Assembly: GCF_003614945.1 (NCBI RefSeq)
Contig: NZ_QYCZ01000001.1
Location: 576,001-640,000 of the forward strand
Direction of reading: 5' to 3'
DNA: 64,000 nt
From: Bergeyella cardium
GTDB taxonomy: Bacteria > Bacteroidota > Bacteroidia > Flavobacteriales > Weeksellaceae
Every line of letters starts with the position of its first letter. Position 1 is the first letter of the stretch. Positions 51,566-60,815 of this stretch are shown in pieces. The notes beneath the pieces were generated by a model. That model had not been told where the DNA came from, ran no database searches, and saw nothing but the letters and a program-made list of their open reading frames with translations. The position numbers were made by a program, and so were the translations under genes.

Positions 51566-53356
51566 TTAGCGCTTATTGTTTCGTTTTTGTTCTTGTAATC
51601 TTTGTTGTTCCTGAGCTTTTTCCATCATTTCGCGCATTTTCTTTTGGAATTTACCTTCTTTTTTAGGCTTGGCTTTGTTTTCTTGAATTTGTGTGTGTAT
51701 TTTTTTCTCATCGAGAATCCAGTATTTGATAACGAGAATAATGATGATGTTGATGGCATTAGATACGAAATAGTACCACGAAAGCCCTGATGCTGCGGAG
51801 TTGAGGAAGAAAAAGAAGGTTACGGGGAAGATGTACATCATCACTTTCATATTTGGCATACCTTCTTGTGTTGGTTGCTGCATTTGCCCTGCTGTCATCG
51901 TCGTATAGATGAGGATAACCGCTGTACAGGCAATGGCGAAGATGCTGATGTGGTCCCAGCCGAGAAACGGAATCGTAAATGGGAGTTTCAGCACATCATC
52001 GTAGGCAGTGAGGTCTTTTGCAAACCAGAAACTCTTACCCCTTAGCTCGATGAAGTTGGGGAAGAACCTGAAAAGCGCATAGAAAATCGGGATTTGAAGC
52101 AAGCCAGGGATACAGCCTGCGAGCTGATTAACCCCTGCTCTTCGGTAGACATTCATTATTTCCTGCTGCTTTTTCATTGGGTCGGCATCCTTATACTTGG
52201 CATTTACCTCGTCTATTTCTGGGCGGATGACGCGCATCATCGCTGAGAGTTTGTGCTGTTTGAAGGTGATGGGGGAGAGGATGAGCTTTACAACGATGGT
52301 AATGATGAAAATAACCCAGCCAGCGGAGACACCCCAATTGGAGATAAAATTGTATACTGGGATAAAGAACAGCCTATTGACTCCTCCGATGAATGCCCAG
52401 CCGAGAGGGAGGATTTCATCGAAGTTTTTGTCGTAGGATTTCAGTAAATCCAAATCCAGTGGGAGGAAGTACCAGCTAAAATCCTGATTGAGCTCACCGC
52501 CAGAAAGCTGTACCTGCCCAGAATACTGGAATTTTTTGAGGATATCCCCTTTTTCTATAATGTCCTGATGCCCCTGAGATTTCGTGAAACCATTTTTCGC
52601 CTCAATAACCGAAGCAAAGAACTGCTGTTTTACTCCAATCCAGTTCAGGGTTTCATCCTCCTCAGAGAGCTCGGTTCTACCGTCGTAGTCATAGTCCTTA
52701 TAATTATTAAATGCGTACGAAAACTCGGAGTGAGACTGCTCCTGTGAGCGCCCTTTTTCCTGTTTTCTTACCTTATAATCCCATACAAAAGCTGCATTGT
52801 CAGCCTTTATAATATTGGAAAGTCCCTGCGTCTTTACCCTGAAATCTACTTTATATTTCGGGAGTAGGGTATAGATAAACTGTATCGCTGCACCACCAGT
52901 ATTTGCCGTAAGGATGAGCTCGTTGCCTTTAACCTGTGGGCTAAAAATTAAATCTTTTGTGCTGATGATTTTCCCGTTGCCGTCCTTAAACTCAAAGCCA
53001 TAAGATGCCGAATGCTCTGCAATAAGGTTGAGCGGGAGGTCGGTATTATCGGTTTTTGTATTGTAAGCCTTGTATTCTGGCAGCTCTACTTTGGTTAGAA
53101 GTCCGCCTTGAGTAGAAAATTCAAGGTTGAGCTCCTTATTGCTAAGATTAATGCGCTCTACCTTTGCTGTGCTATCGGTTGGGAGGTTCAGATGAGCAGA
53201 TTCTTGCTGCTGAGTTTGAGTAATAGTTTTGTTTTTTGCTTCATTTTCTGCATTTATTTGTCTGTTTTGGAAGTAAAACATCCCTCCAATCAAGATGACA
53301 GAGAAAATGATAAAGTTGATGAGCTGGTTTTTGTCAAATCCTTTGTTTTGTTGCAT
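51566..53356 (-). CDS. yidC: membrane protein insertase YidC
   Basis: YidC inserts and folds inner-membrane proteins, alone or with Sec. The 596-residue protein has an N-terminal membrane anchor (about residues 10-26) and a large periplasmic beta domain (about 50-330). The conserved five-helix core follows, starting near IPVYNFISNWG, with CIPGLLQIPIFYALFRFF and LSWYYFVSNAINI. The C-terminal tail is long and basic (KKEGKFQKKMREMMEKAQEQ), which aids ribosome contact. Subunits a and c of the ATP synthase encoded in this window are typical clients. Confidence 0.96.
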   Translation of the reverse strand: MQQNKGFDKNQLINFIIFSVILIGGMFYFQNRQINAENEAKNKTITQTQQQESAHLNLPTDSTAKVERINLSNKELNLEFSTQGGLLTKVELPEYKAYNTKTDNTDLPLNLIAEHSASYGFEFKDGNGKIISTKDLIFSPQVKGNELILTANTGGAAIQFIYTLLPKYKVDFRVKTQGLSNIIKADNAAFVWDYKVRKQEKGRSQEQSHSEFSYAFNNYKDYDYDGRTELSEEDETLNWIGVKQQFFASVIEAKNGFTKSQGHQDIIEKGDILKKFQYSGQVQLSGGELNQDFSWYFLPLDLDLLKSYDKNFDEILPLGWAFIGGVNRLFFIPVYNFISNWGVSAGWVIFIITIVVKLILSPITFKQHKLSAMMRVIRPEIDEVNAKYKDADPMKKQQEIMNVYRRAGVNQLAGCIPGLLQIPIFYALFRFFPNFIELRGKSFWFAKDLTAYDDVLKLPFTIPFLGWDHISIFAIACTAVILIYTTMTAGQMQQPTQEGMPNMKVMMYIFPVTFFFFLNSAASGLSWYYFVSNAINIIIILVIKYWILDEKKIHTQIQENKAKPKKEGKFQKKMREMMEKAQEQQRLQEQKRNNKR

Positions 53357-53420
53357 CGTAATTAATATTAAAATATCCTTCTGACCCTACGAAAGTCTTC
53401 CCTCTGTAAAATCAGGCGGA

Positions 53421-53428
53421 CAAAAATA
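53421..53428 (-). promoter_or_regulatory. -7 promoter element TATTTTTG for yidC
   Basis: TATTTTTG on the minus strand lies 64 nt before the yidC ATG. Confidence 0.45.
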
Positions 53429-53512
53429 CAGTTTTTTTACCAAACCTGCTGACATCACTACTTTATAGGTTATGGTATCAAGTGAGCGGGTATTAATGGA
53501 CTATTTTTATAA

Positions 53513-53544
53513 AGAAAAAAAGATGAGACTGCTGCCTCATCTTT
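53513..53544 (-). terminator. intrinsic terminator of the nucleoside phosphorylase gene
   Basis: AAAGATGAG pairs with CTCATCTTT (53519-53527 with 53536-53544). The minus strand continues in a T-run. It is 29 bp after the gene. Confidence 0.8.
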
Positions 53545-53573
53545 AAATTATTATAATGAAAGGGTTTTTGTAT

Positions 53574-54428
53574 TTATGGAATTAAGCGCTCGAGAACCCA
53601 TTCTATGGTCATTCTTTCGGAATTGTGGTGGTCTGGGGAGAACTCTCCTCGTCGTCTGTTGGCTATCACACAATTTACGGTAAGCGCTTTATGCCCCAAG
53701 AGTTTTGAAAGCCCATATATTGCGGAAGTTTCCATTTCAAAGTTGCTTACGCCGAGGTCATTCAGGGTTTCGAGGAATTTATCATCTACGGCTTTCAGCC
53801 TTAGTTGCCTGCCTTGTGGAGCGTAGAAACCAGGGAAAGTTGCCGTATTCCCGTGATACTTAGCATCGGCATAGTAAGAGGAGATGTCTTCTGCCCAATC
53901 TGAGAAGTAGAGCATAGGTTTTATTCGCTCGTAAGGGAATTTTTCGAGGAAATTTTTGGAAAATTCATTCTCAAACTGATAGTCTGAGTAGAAATGAAGG
54001 AGACCATCGAGCCCCACTACATTTTGGGTAACGAGCATATTGTCTACCTGTATGTCTGGGTTTACACTTCCGCAAGTCCCCAGTCTGAACAGCTGAAGTG
54101 CTTTATGTGTATCCTTAAACTCCTTATTCTTAAGGTCTATATTCACTAATGCATCGAGCTCATTCATCACAATATCGATATTCTCAGTACCGATACCTGT
54201 GGACATTACGGTGATTCTCTCTCCTCGGAGTACGCCCGTATGGGTGTAGAATTCTCGCTTGTTTTTCTTGACCTCAATTTTGTCAAAGTACTTGGATACT
54301 CTGGCTACTCGGTCTGGGTCGCCTACTAAAATGATTTTTTCGGCAATTTCTTCTGGATGCAAATTGAGATGGTAAACGCTTCCGTCTTCATTTAGAACTA
54401 ACTCGGAAGCAGCAAGTTTTTTTAACAT
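53574..54428 (-). CDS. nucleoside phosphorylase (uridine phosphorylase-like)
   Basis: The 284-residue enzyme belongs to the PNP/UDP phosphorylase family, which splits nucleosides with phosphate for salvage. Motifs are ILVGDPDRVARVSKYF near the N-terminus, the phosphate-binding MSTGIGTEN, RLGTCGSV, and the base-binding NFEMETSAIYGLSKLLGHKA. The sequence is nearer to uridine than to purine phosphorylases, but the substrate is not certain. A small membrane protein gene lies 11 bp upstream on the same strand, so the two are probably co-transcribed. Confidence 0.88.
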   Translation of the reverse strand: MLKKLAASELVLNEDGSVYHLNLHPEEIAEKIILVGDPDRVARVSKYFDKIEVKKNKREFYTHTGVLRGERITVMSTGIGTENIDIVMNELDALVNIDLKNKEFKDTHKALQLFRLGTCGSVNPDIQVDNMLVTQNVVGLDGLLHFYSDYQFENEFSKNFLEKFPYERIKPMLYFSDWAEDISSYYADAKYHGNTATFPGFYAPQGRQLRLKAVDDKFLETLNDLGVSNFEMETSAIYGLSKLLGHKALTVNCVIANRRRGEFSPDHHNSERMTIEWVLERLIP

Positions 54429-54439
54429 AATATTTAGTT

Positions 54440-55018
54440 TTACTTTATTTTAATGAATGTACCTATATTGAGGAACAGCAAGAGGAGCCCCATTGTAACC
54501 CAGAAGGCATTATTCATATTCTCAGCTTTGTAGGACTCTATATATTCTTTAGCGGTCTCGGCAAGGCTATCGTCCTCAATAGTGTAATTATTAATGCTGA
54601 TGACTTGGTCAATATTGATATTCGGCACCGATTGCTTTGAGAAATAGGCAATATTTTTCCCTATATAGCCTACGATCCAGTATTCGCTGGAATTTTTCAT
54701 CATAAGGTTGTCCAGTCTGTAATGGTCTGTACGGATATTTCCAAAATGCTCGGTAGTATAGAGCGAATCTCCTTCCTTCTTATCAGGCGTGATAATATAA
54801 AAATCCAATGGCTGAGGGAGCTCATTGATAATTTGCAGGGATAAAGAATTTTGCAAAAGCCTGTCGATACTTTTTTCTATAAACCAGTAAGTGAATAAAC
54901 TCACTCCTAAGGCAATACTGAAAATACGAAAGACCGTAGTCCATTTTTTTAATATTCCAGAGCGGATGAGATTAAGAAATAATGAAAAAGATAATATTAC
55001 AATAAGTATATACAACAT
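54440..55018 (-). CDS. two-TM membrane protein of unknown function
   Basis: The 192-residue protein has two N-terminal hydrophobic segments (about residues 2-20 and 28-48), an extracytoplasmic domain of about 120 residues and a C-terminal helix (about 172-188). I do not recognise a family. It is the first gene of a pair with the nucleoside phosphorylase (11 bp gap) and has its own promoter element, TAAATTTG. Confidence 0.65.
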   Translation of the reverse strand: MLYILIVILSFSLFLNLIRSGILKKWTTVFRIFSIALGVSLFTYWFIEKSIDRLLQNSLSLQIINELPQPLDFYIITPDKKEGDSLYTTEHFGNIRTDHYRLDNLMMKNSSEYWIVGYIGKNIAYFSKQSVPNINIDQVISINNYTIEDDSLAETAKEYIESYKAENMNNAFWVTMGLLLLFLNIGTFIKIK

Positions 55019-55038
55019 AAATCCTGCAAATAGGAAAG

Positions 55039-55046
55039 CAAATTTA
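55039..55046 (-). promoter_or_regulatory. -7 promoter element TAAATTTG for the 54.4 kb gene
   Basis: TAAATTTG on the minus strand lies 20 nt before the ATG at 55018. Confidence 0.5.
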
Positions 55047-55360
55047 ATAAATATTTTTGGGATAATGCTACTGCTATGGTATGTATTCCGTAAAGAATAA
55101 TCTTGTTATAATCACAAAAAACTCCTTTCTTTTAGAGAGAAGTATCTTTTCATTAATAAAACTAAAACTCTAAGCTAAAGAATCCTTAATAAAGTTTAGT
55201 ATATAAATGGTTATTTCAAAAATTAGCTGTACCATAGTATTTACTTTTTGTTGTAATTACAGGCAAATATAAGTTTTTATTTGTAAAAAAGGCTGATTTT
55301 TTTGTAGAAAAAAACAATTATCCTAGTATTTTCTGGTTTAGATGTTAGAGAGTCTTTTCG
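55047..55360. other. AT-rich divergent intergenic region
   Basis: About 310 bp between divergent promoters. I see no open frame, RNA gene, hairpin with a T-run or repeat here. Confidence 0.5.
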
Positions 55361-55368
55361 TACTTTTG
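55361..55368 (+). promoter_or_regulatory. -7 promoter element TACTTTTG abutting the SDR gene
   Basis: TACTTTTG ends 4 nt before the ATG at 55373, implying a leaderless or nearly leaderless mRNA. Confidence 0.6.
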
Positions 55369-55372
55369 CCTT

Positions 55373-56380
55373 ATGATTTTAGTAACAGGCGCTACGGGCA
55401 TTTTAGGTAGGGTAATTGTACTTCAACTCCTTAAAAAAGGGAGAAAAGTAAGGGCTACAAAACGCCCTGAAAGTAATCTAGATGAGGTGAAACACTCCTT
55501 CCGCTTCTATACAGACACCCCCGAAGAATATTTTAATACAATAGACTGGGTAGATATCGATTTTGATGATATAGACTCAATTTCTACCGCACTACACGGA
55601 GTAGAAGAGGTCTACCACTGTGCTGGAAAGGTAAGTTTTAACCCCTCTGAAAAGAAGGGAATCTATCATACCAATATTTCGGGGACTAAAAACCTGCTCT
55701 ACGCCTGTGAGGATTTTCAGATTAAAAAGTTTCTTTTCATCAGTTCTATTGCGGTATTAGATGGGCTTAATGAGCAGGGCTACTTGGATGAAGAATCTGA
55801 TTTTAATCCTAAAATAGCGCATTCTGCCTATGCAAAATCCAAGCACTTCGCAGAAATGGAAGTATGGCGCGCAAGTGCAGAGGGACTGAATACCATTATT
55901 CTAAACCCAGGTGTGATAATTGGCAGTGGGAACTGGGGACGAAGTAGTGCTTTGCTTTTCAAAACTTCTAAATATACATTCTCTGGCGGCACAGCCTTCG
56001 TAGATGTGAGAGATGTAGCCCAAATTGCCGTTCAATTAATGGATGAAAATGCCTTTGGAGAGCGCTTTGTCATCGTTTCAGAGAATAAATCCTATGAGGA
56101 AGTAGGAAACCAAATACGGCAGAGATTAGGACTGGGGAAAACGAAAATCCTTTCCGATAAACTCCTTAATGCAGCGAGATTTTTAAATGTTTTTGGCTTT
56201 ATTTTCCCAAGATTAAAGCTGATGAATAAGGCAAATATCAATGCCGTTACCTCAAATATTAACATCACCAATCAAAAGATAAGAAGAAGATTAAATTTTG
56301 ATTTTATCCCTGTAAAAGAGAGTATAGACTTCCACTTAGAAAACTATTTAGCAGATCAAAGTTTTAAAACTTCAAAATAA
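55373..56380 (+). CDS. NAD(P)-dependent epimerase/dehydratase (extended SDR)
   Basis: The 335-residue protein is an extended short-chain dehydrogenase. It has the nucleotide-binding motif GATGILG (residues 6-12), a VYHCAGKVSF strand and the catalytic YxxxK at Y153/K157 (HSAYAKSKHFAE). The substrate-binding part resembles dihydroflavonol-reductase-like or sterol-dehydrogenase-like relatives more than sugar epimerases. The substrate is unknown. An acyl-CoA ligase and mvaD follow on the same strand, hinting at a lipid or isoprenoid role. Confidence 0.85.
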   Translation: MILVTGATGILGRVIVLQLLKKGRKVRATKRPESNLDEVKHSFRFYTDTPEEYFNTIDWVDIDFDDIDSISTALHGVEEVYHCAGKVSFNPSEKKGIYHTNISGTKNLLYACEDFQIKKFLFISSIAVLDGLNEQGYLDEESDFNPKIAHSAYAKSKHFAEMEVWRASAEGLNTIILNPGVIIGSGNWGRSSALLFKTSKYTFSGGTAFVDVRDVAQIAVQLMDENAFGERFVIVSENKSYEEVGNQIRQRLGLGKTKILSDKLLNAARFLNVFGFIFPRLKLMNKANINAVTSNINITNQKIRRRLNFDFIPVKESIDFHLENYLADQSFKTSK

Positions 56381-56468
56381 ATCCGTATTGTTGCAAGTCT
56401 AAATTATGCAATACATAAATTAGAATGCGCAAAAACAGAATTTTAATTTAATCATTTACCGAAAATAA

Positions 56469-58229
56469 ATGAATCTTACTGAATTCTTGAACGCTAATGT
56501 TCAAAAATTTCCACTAAATCCTGCCATTGGATTTAAAAAGAAAGATGAATGGAAGTCCATCAATTGGAAGCAGTTCCGTACACTGGTTTTTAAAACGGCA
56601 AACGCTTTAAAAAACGCAGGTATTTCCCCTGGTGACAAAGTTGCGATTTATTCCGATAACTCTGCGGAGTGGATTACCTTTGACCTTGCTGTAATGGCTC
56701 TCGGAGCGGTTACCATTCCCATCTATGCAACCAATAATACCGAGCAAACTCAGTATATCATTAATGATGCAGAGGTAAAAATCATCCTTGCAGGAGCGCA
56801 AGAGCATTATGATGTCTGTTATAATTTACTTCCGAACTGCCCTACGCTTCGTCAGATTATCGTTGCTAAAAAATTGGTTTGGATTAAGAAAGAATACAGC
56901 CAATACCTCGAAGATTTTATCTTAGATGCAGATGAAACCCTTGATATCATCCCGAGAACTGATGATGACTTAGCTACGATTATTTATACTTCTGGAACTA
57001 CAGGTACTCCCAAAGGCGTAATGCTTACTCACGGCAATTTGACCAAAGCCTTTGATGCCCATATGAAGTATTTCAAGTTTAAAAACTTTGAAAGAGAGCA
57101 TTCGCTGGCATTCTTGCCCTTAAGCCATGTCTTCGAGAGAAGTTGGACGCTTCTCGTTCTCTCGTTTGGTGCAAAAGTTAGCTTTTTAGAAAACCCAAAG
57201 CTCATTGCTCATACACTTCCAGAGGTGAAGCCTACAATGATGTGCGTAGTCCCAAGATTCTATCAAAAAATTTATAACGGAATTAATGAGCTGGTCGTTT
57301 CTGGTTCTCCGTTGAAGAAAAAGATATTTTTTTGGTCTATGTCTGTCGGTAGCCGTGTAGCTGAGCTTAAAAGATTGCAAAAGTCCGTTCCTTTCAGCTT
57401 AAAGTTAAAGAATGTTTTGGCAAATACGCTGGTTTTCGGCAAGATTAAAAACAAACTCGGTGGCAAACTATGGTTTTCCCCTTGTGGTGGAGCCTCTCTT
57501 GATGCGGAAATCTCCAAATTCTTTGATGCTATGGGCTTGCATATTACCGTGGGCTATGGTATGACTGAAACTACGGCAACAGTAACCTGCTTCCCTTTTA
57601 CTCAATACGAGCACGGCAGTGCTGGCGAGCCTATGGAATGCCAAGTAAAGATAGGAGAGAATAATGAAATCCTTGTAAAAGGTACAGGCGTAATGAAAGG
57701 CTATTACAAACAGCCAGAGGAAACAGCCAAAGTATTTACTGAAGATGGATGGCTCCGTACGGGGGATGCTGGTTATATTTCCGAGACAGGAAACCTTTAT
57801 ATCACCGATAGAATTAAGGATTTAATGAAAACTTCCAACGGTAAATATATTGCTCCACAGCCTATTGAGAATCTCCTTTGCAAGAATAATCTTATCGCTC
57901 AAGTGATGCTGATAGCGGAGGGTAAACCATTCGTTACTGCGATTATTAGCCCTAATTTTGAGGCATTAGAGCAATACGCTCAGAAGCAAAATATCACTTA
58001 TAAAAACCATAAAGAGCTTGTAGAGAATGAGAAAATCAGAAATCTGTATACTCAGATTATTACCGATTTACAAAAAGACCTCAATGGCTATGAAAAGGTG
58101 AAGAAATTTACCCTAATGCCTTATGAATTTGATATAGAATCGGGAGAAATTACTCCTACTCTTAAAATCAAGCGAAATATTGTTACTCATAAATATGCTG
58201 AACTTATTGATCAGATGTACCAGCATTAA
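56469..58229 (+). CDS. long-chain acyl-CoA synthetase (AMP-dependent ligase)
   Basis: The 586-residue enzyme activates fatty acids as acyl-AMP and then acyl-CoA. It has the P-loop-like motif IIYTSGTTGTPKGVMLTHGN (starting near residue 170), LPLSHVFER, the GYGMTET motif and the hinge region with GWLRTGDAG and ITDRIKDLMKTSNGKYI. These are standard for long-chain fatty acid CoA ligases of the FadD15 type. It starts 88 bp after the SDR gene and ends 12 bp before mvaD. Confidence 0.93.
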   Translation: MNLTEFLNANVQKFPLNPAIGFKKKDEWKSINWKQFRTLVFKTANALKNAGISPGDKVAIYSDNSAEWITFDLAVMALGAVTIPIYATNNTEQTQYIINDAEVKIILAGAQEHYDVCYNLLPNCPTLRQIIVAKKLVWIKKEYSQYLEDFILDADETLDIIPRTDDDLATIIYTSGTTGTPKGVMLTHGNLTKAFDAHMKYFKFKNFEREHSLAFLPLSHVFERSWTLLVLSFGAKVSFLENPKLIAHTLPEVKPTMMCVVPRFYQKIYNGINELVVSGSPLKKKIFFWSMSVGSRVAELKRLQKSVPFSLKLKNVLANTLVFGKIKNKLGGKLWFSPCGGASLDAEISKFFDAMGLHITVGYGMTETTATVTCFPFTQYEHGSAGEPMECQVKIGENNEILVKGTGVMKGYYKQPEETAKVFTEDGWLRTGDAGYISETGNLYITDRIKDLMKTSNGKYIAPQPIENLLCKNNLIAQVMLIAEGKPFVTAIISPNFEALEQYAQKQNITYKNHKELVENEKIRNLYTQIITDLQKDLNGYEKVKKFTLMPYEFDIESGEITPTLKIKRNIVTHKYAELIDQMYQH

Positions 58230-58241
58230 TATTTATTGGAT

Positions 58242-59255
58242 ATGACTTATACCAGTGTTCAGACTTGCCCTTCAAATATCGCTCTCATCAAGTATTGGGG
58301 GAAATATGATAACCAAATCCCAGCAAATCCCAGTATTAGCTATACCCTCAATCATTGTAAGACCATTACAGAGATGCAATTTATACAGGGGGAGGTGTTC
58401 TCCGTTCAAACTTTTCTTTCTGGAAAGGAAGAACCGCTTTTTGCCGATAAAATTGAGAAATATTTTAAGAAAATTGAGGTTTATTTGCCTTGGGTTTTAA
58501 GTGGCAAGTTTGTTATTAACACAGAAAACACTTTTCCACACAGCTCTGGAATTGCAAGTTCGGCATCTGGTTTTGGAGCCATCGCTAAATGCTTGGTAGA
58601 TATAGATACTCAGCTTCAGCCTAATCAAGAAAACACCCTTCAAAAAGCCTCTTTATTGGCTCGCTTGGGCAGTGGAAGTGCTTGCCGAAGCCTTTATAAT
58701 GGTTTAGTGGTTTGGGGGCAGACCGAAGCCGTAGAAAACAGCTCAGACGAGTATGCTATTCCCTATCCTAATGAAGATATTCACCCTGTTTTTAAGGATT
58801 TTAATGATTGGGTACTCCTCATCCACGAAGGGCAGAAGTCCGTTTCTTCCACACTCGGTCATAGCCTTATGAATACCAATCCTTATGCAGAAAGGCGATT
58901 CCAAGAGGCGAGGGATAACTTTTTTACTCTAAAAAATATCCTGAAAACAGGAGATTTAGAAGGTTTTATCAAGTTAGTAGAGCACGAAGCTCTTACGCTA
59001 CACGCAATGATGATGATGAGTGAGCCTGCTTTCATCCTGATGAAAACCTCTACTTTGGAAGTCATCAATAAAATCTGGGCTTTTCGTAAAGAAACCTCCT
59101 TATCTCTGTTCTTTACCCTTGATGCAGGCGCCAATGTCCATCTCCTTTTCCCTTCTGGAGGGGTAGGAGAGCAAGCCATCATAAGTTTTATAGAAAAAGA
59201 GCTAATGCCTCACACTCAGAATGGTGGAGTAGTAAAAGATTTTATGAAATTCTAA
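58242..59255 (+). CDS. mvaD: diphosphomevalonate decarboxylase
   Basis: MvaD converts diphosphomevalonate to isopentenyl diphosphate with ATP, the last step of the mevalonate pathway, which many Flavobacteriia use. The 337-residue GHMP-family protein begins with the signature CPSNIALIKYWGKYD and contains PHSSGIASSASGFGAIAKC (ATP loop) and LARLGSGSACRSLYNG. A near-C-terminal LFFTLDAGANVHLLF segment is also typical. The open frame has an upstream TTG (58236), but the ATG at 58242 is chosen. No other mevalonate gene is in the window. Confidence 0.94.
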   Translation: MTYTSVQTCPSNIALIKYWGKYDNQIPANPSISYTLNHCKTITEMQFIQGEVFSVQTFLSGKEEPLFADKIEKYFKKIEVYLPWVLSGKFVINTENTFPHSSGIASSASGFGAIAKCLVDIDTQLQPNQENTLQKASLLARLGSGSACRSLYNGLVVWGQTEAVENSSDEYAIPYPNEDIHPVFKDFNDWVLLIHEGQKSVSSTLGHSLMNTNPYAERRFQEARDNFFTLKNILKTGDLEGFIKLVEHEALTLHAMMMMSEPAFILMKTSTLEVINKIWAFRKETSLSLFFTLDAGANVHLLFPSGGVGEQAIISFIEKELMPHTQNGGVVKDFMKF

Positions 59256-59370
59256 AAGATTTCTCTTATACAATAGCATATTTCACTAAATCTATACCTT
59301 AAATCTTTGTTGGGAAGCAAAGATTTTTTTTATCAATCTTTTTAATAGAATGCTCTTTTGAGTAAATCCC

Positions 59371-59378
59371 TATCTTTG
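59371..59378 (+). promoter_or_regulatory. -7 promoter element TATCTTTG abutting recR
   Basis: TATCTTTG ends 4 nt before the recR ATG, another leaderless-type arrangement. Confidence 0.55.
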
Positions 59379-59382
59379 CCGA

Positions 59383-59994
59383 ATGGAATACCCAAGTAAA
59401 GTCCTTTCTAAAGCCGTTGAAGAGATTTCTGGGCTACCAGGAATAGGAAAAAAATCCGCTCTAAGGCTTGCTCTATACCTTTTGAGACAAAATGAAACCC
59501 AGGCTTTAGCTCTCGCTGATTCATTAAAAAAACTTGTTCAGGAAATTAACTATTGTACCGACTGTTACAACTTCTCAGACGATGAAAAATGCAGCATTTG
59601 TGCGAGTAATAGTCGCAATCCCGAACTTATCTGCGTTGTAGAAGATGTAAGGGATGTAATGGCAATAGAAAATACAGGCAAATACACAGGCAAATATCTC
59701 GTTTTGGGTGGTAAAATCTCTCCCATAGAGGGTATCGGTCCTAATCAGCTCCATATTTCTGCTCTTAAAAACAAATTAGAAGAAGGCACGGTAAAAGAAG
59801 TTATTTTTGCCCTTAGTGCAACGATGGAAGGAGACACTACAGCCTATTATATCTACAAAAAAATGAAGCATTTCCCTGTGATTTTTTCCAGTATTGCACG
59901 GGGAATTTCCGTAGGGGACGAGTTAGAGTACGCCGATGAAGCTTCTCTCGGCCGCTCGATTATCAACCGCTCTCCTTACAACGAAAAAAGCTAA
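59383..59994 (+). CDS. recR: recombination mediator protein RecR
   Basis: RecR acts with RecO (and RecF) to load RecA at gaps. The 203-residue protein has the N-terminal helix-hairpin-helix (ISGLPGIGKKSALRLALYLL) and a four-cysteine zinc site (C58, C61, C70, C73). The Toprim domain follows (ICVVEDVRDVMAIENTG and LGGKISPIEGIGP). The C-terminal Walker B-like end is short. Three polysaccharide genes follow closely on the same strand, starting 12 bp after recR, so read-through is likely. Confidence 0.95.
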   Translation: MEYPSKVLSKAVEEISGLPGIGKKSALRLALYLLRQNETQALALADSLKKLVQEINYCTDCYNFSDDEKCSICASNSRNPELICVVEDVRDVMAIENTGKYTGKYLVLGGKISPIEGIGPNQLHISALKNKLEEGTVKEVIFALSATMEGDTTAYYIYKKMKHFPVIFSSIARGISVGDELEYADEASLGRSIINRSPYNEKS

Positions 59995-60006
59995 AATCCT
60001 ACCCCT

Positions 60007-60804
60007 ATGCTTTCCGTTATCATCCCTTTATACAACGCTCAAAGCAGTATTATTCGTGCTTTAAACTCAATTAAAGCTCAAAATTTTGATAATAGCTTAG
60101 AAATCATCATCATTAATGACGGCTCTACCGATAATAGTCAGTTGTTGGTAGAACATTTTATCCACTCCCATCCAGAGCTTGATATCCATCTTATTAATCA
60201 GGAGAATAAAGGGGTTTCTTCCGCCAGAAATGCAGGCTTAAAGCACTCCAAAGGCAGCTATATCGCCCTCCTTGATGCAGACGATGAGTGGCTCCCCCAC
60301 AAAACAGAAACCCAGCTCAATTATTTACTTCATCATCAGGAAATTGATTTCCTAGCTACCCGTTTTAATGATAAAAAACTCCTTTTCCCCTACGCTACTC
60401 GTAAAAATCTCTGCAAAGTCACATTTAGAAAGCTCCTTTTTCGTAATGAAATCCAGCCTTCTACCGTTATTTTCAAGAGAGAGATTCTCAATAGCATTGG
60501 TTACTTCTGTGAAAATCAAAACTACGCTGAAGATGTCAATTATTGGCTAAAAATCTCTGAAAAACATCACTTATTTATCTTCAATCAGAGCTTGGTTATC
60601 GCAGGTCAAGGCAAAAGAACATTCGGTGTATCAGGTTTATCTGCCAACCTCCCCGAAATGGCAAAAGGATACAGAAAAAACCTCAAAGAAATGTACCTAA
60701 TGAAGCGAATATCCTTCATAGAACTCATTATTTACCGCATTTTTTACAGGTTAAAATACATTTTTCTTCGCTTCCGCACTTTTTATCATAAATTTGGCAG
60801 GTAA
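60007..60804 (+). CDS. family 2 glycosyltransferase
   Basis: The 265-residue protein has the GT-A fold of family 2 transferases: LSVIIPLYNAQSSIIRAL at the start, the nucleotide-binding INDGSTDNS (about residues 36-44) and the metal-binding DAD (residues 90-92) followed by DEWLPHK. A basic, aromatic C-terminus probably attaches to the membrane. It lies 12 bp after recR and 11 bp before an epimerase gene, the start of a surface-polysaccharide set. The acceptor is unknown. Confidence 0.88.
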   Translation: MLSVIIPLYNAQSSIIRALNSIKAQNFDNSLEIIIINDGSTDNSQLLVEHFIHSHPELDIHLINQENKGVSSARNAGLKHSKGSYIALLDADDEWLPHKTETQLNYLLHHQEIDFLATRFNDKKLLFPYATRKNLCKVTFRKLLFRNEIQPSTVIFKREILNSIGYFCENQNYAEDVNYWLKISEKHHLFIFNQSLVIAGQGKRTFGVSGLSANLPEMAKGYRKNLKEMYLMKRISFIELIIYRIFYRLKYIFLRFRTFYHKFGR

Positions 60805-60815
60805 TTTTTCTCAAA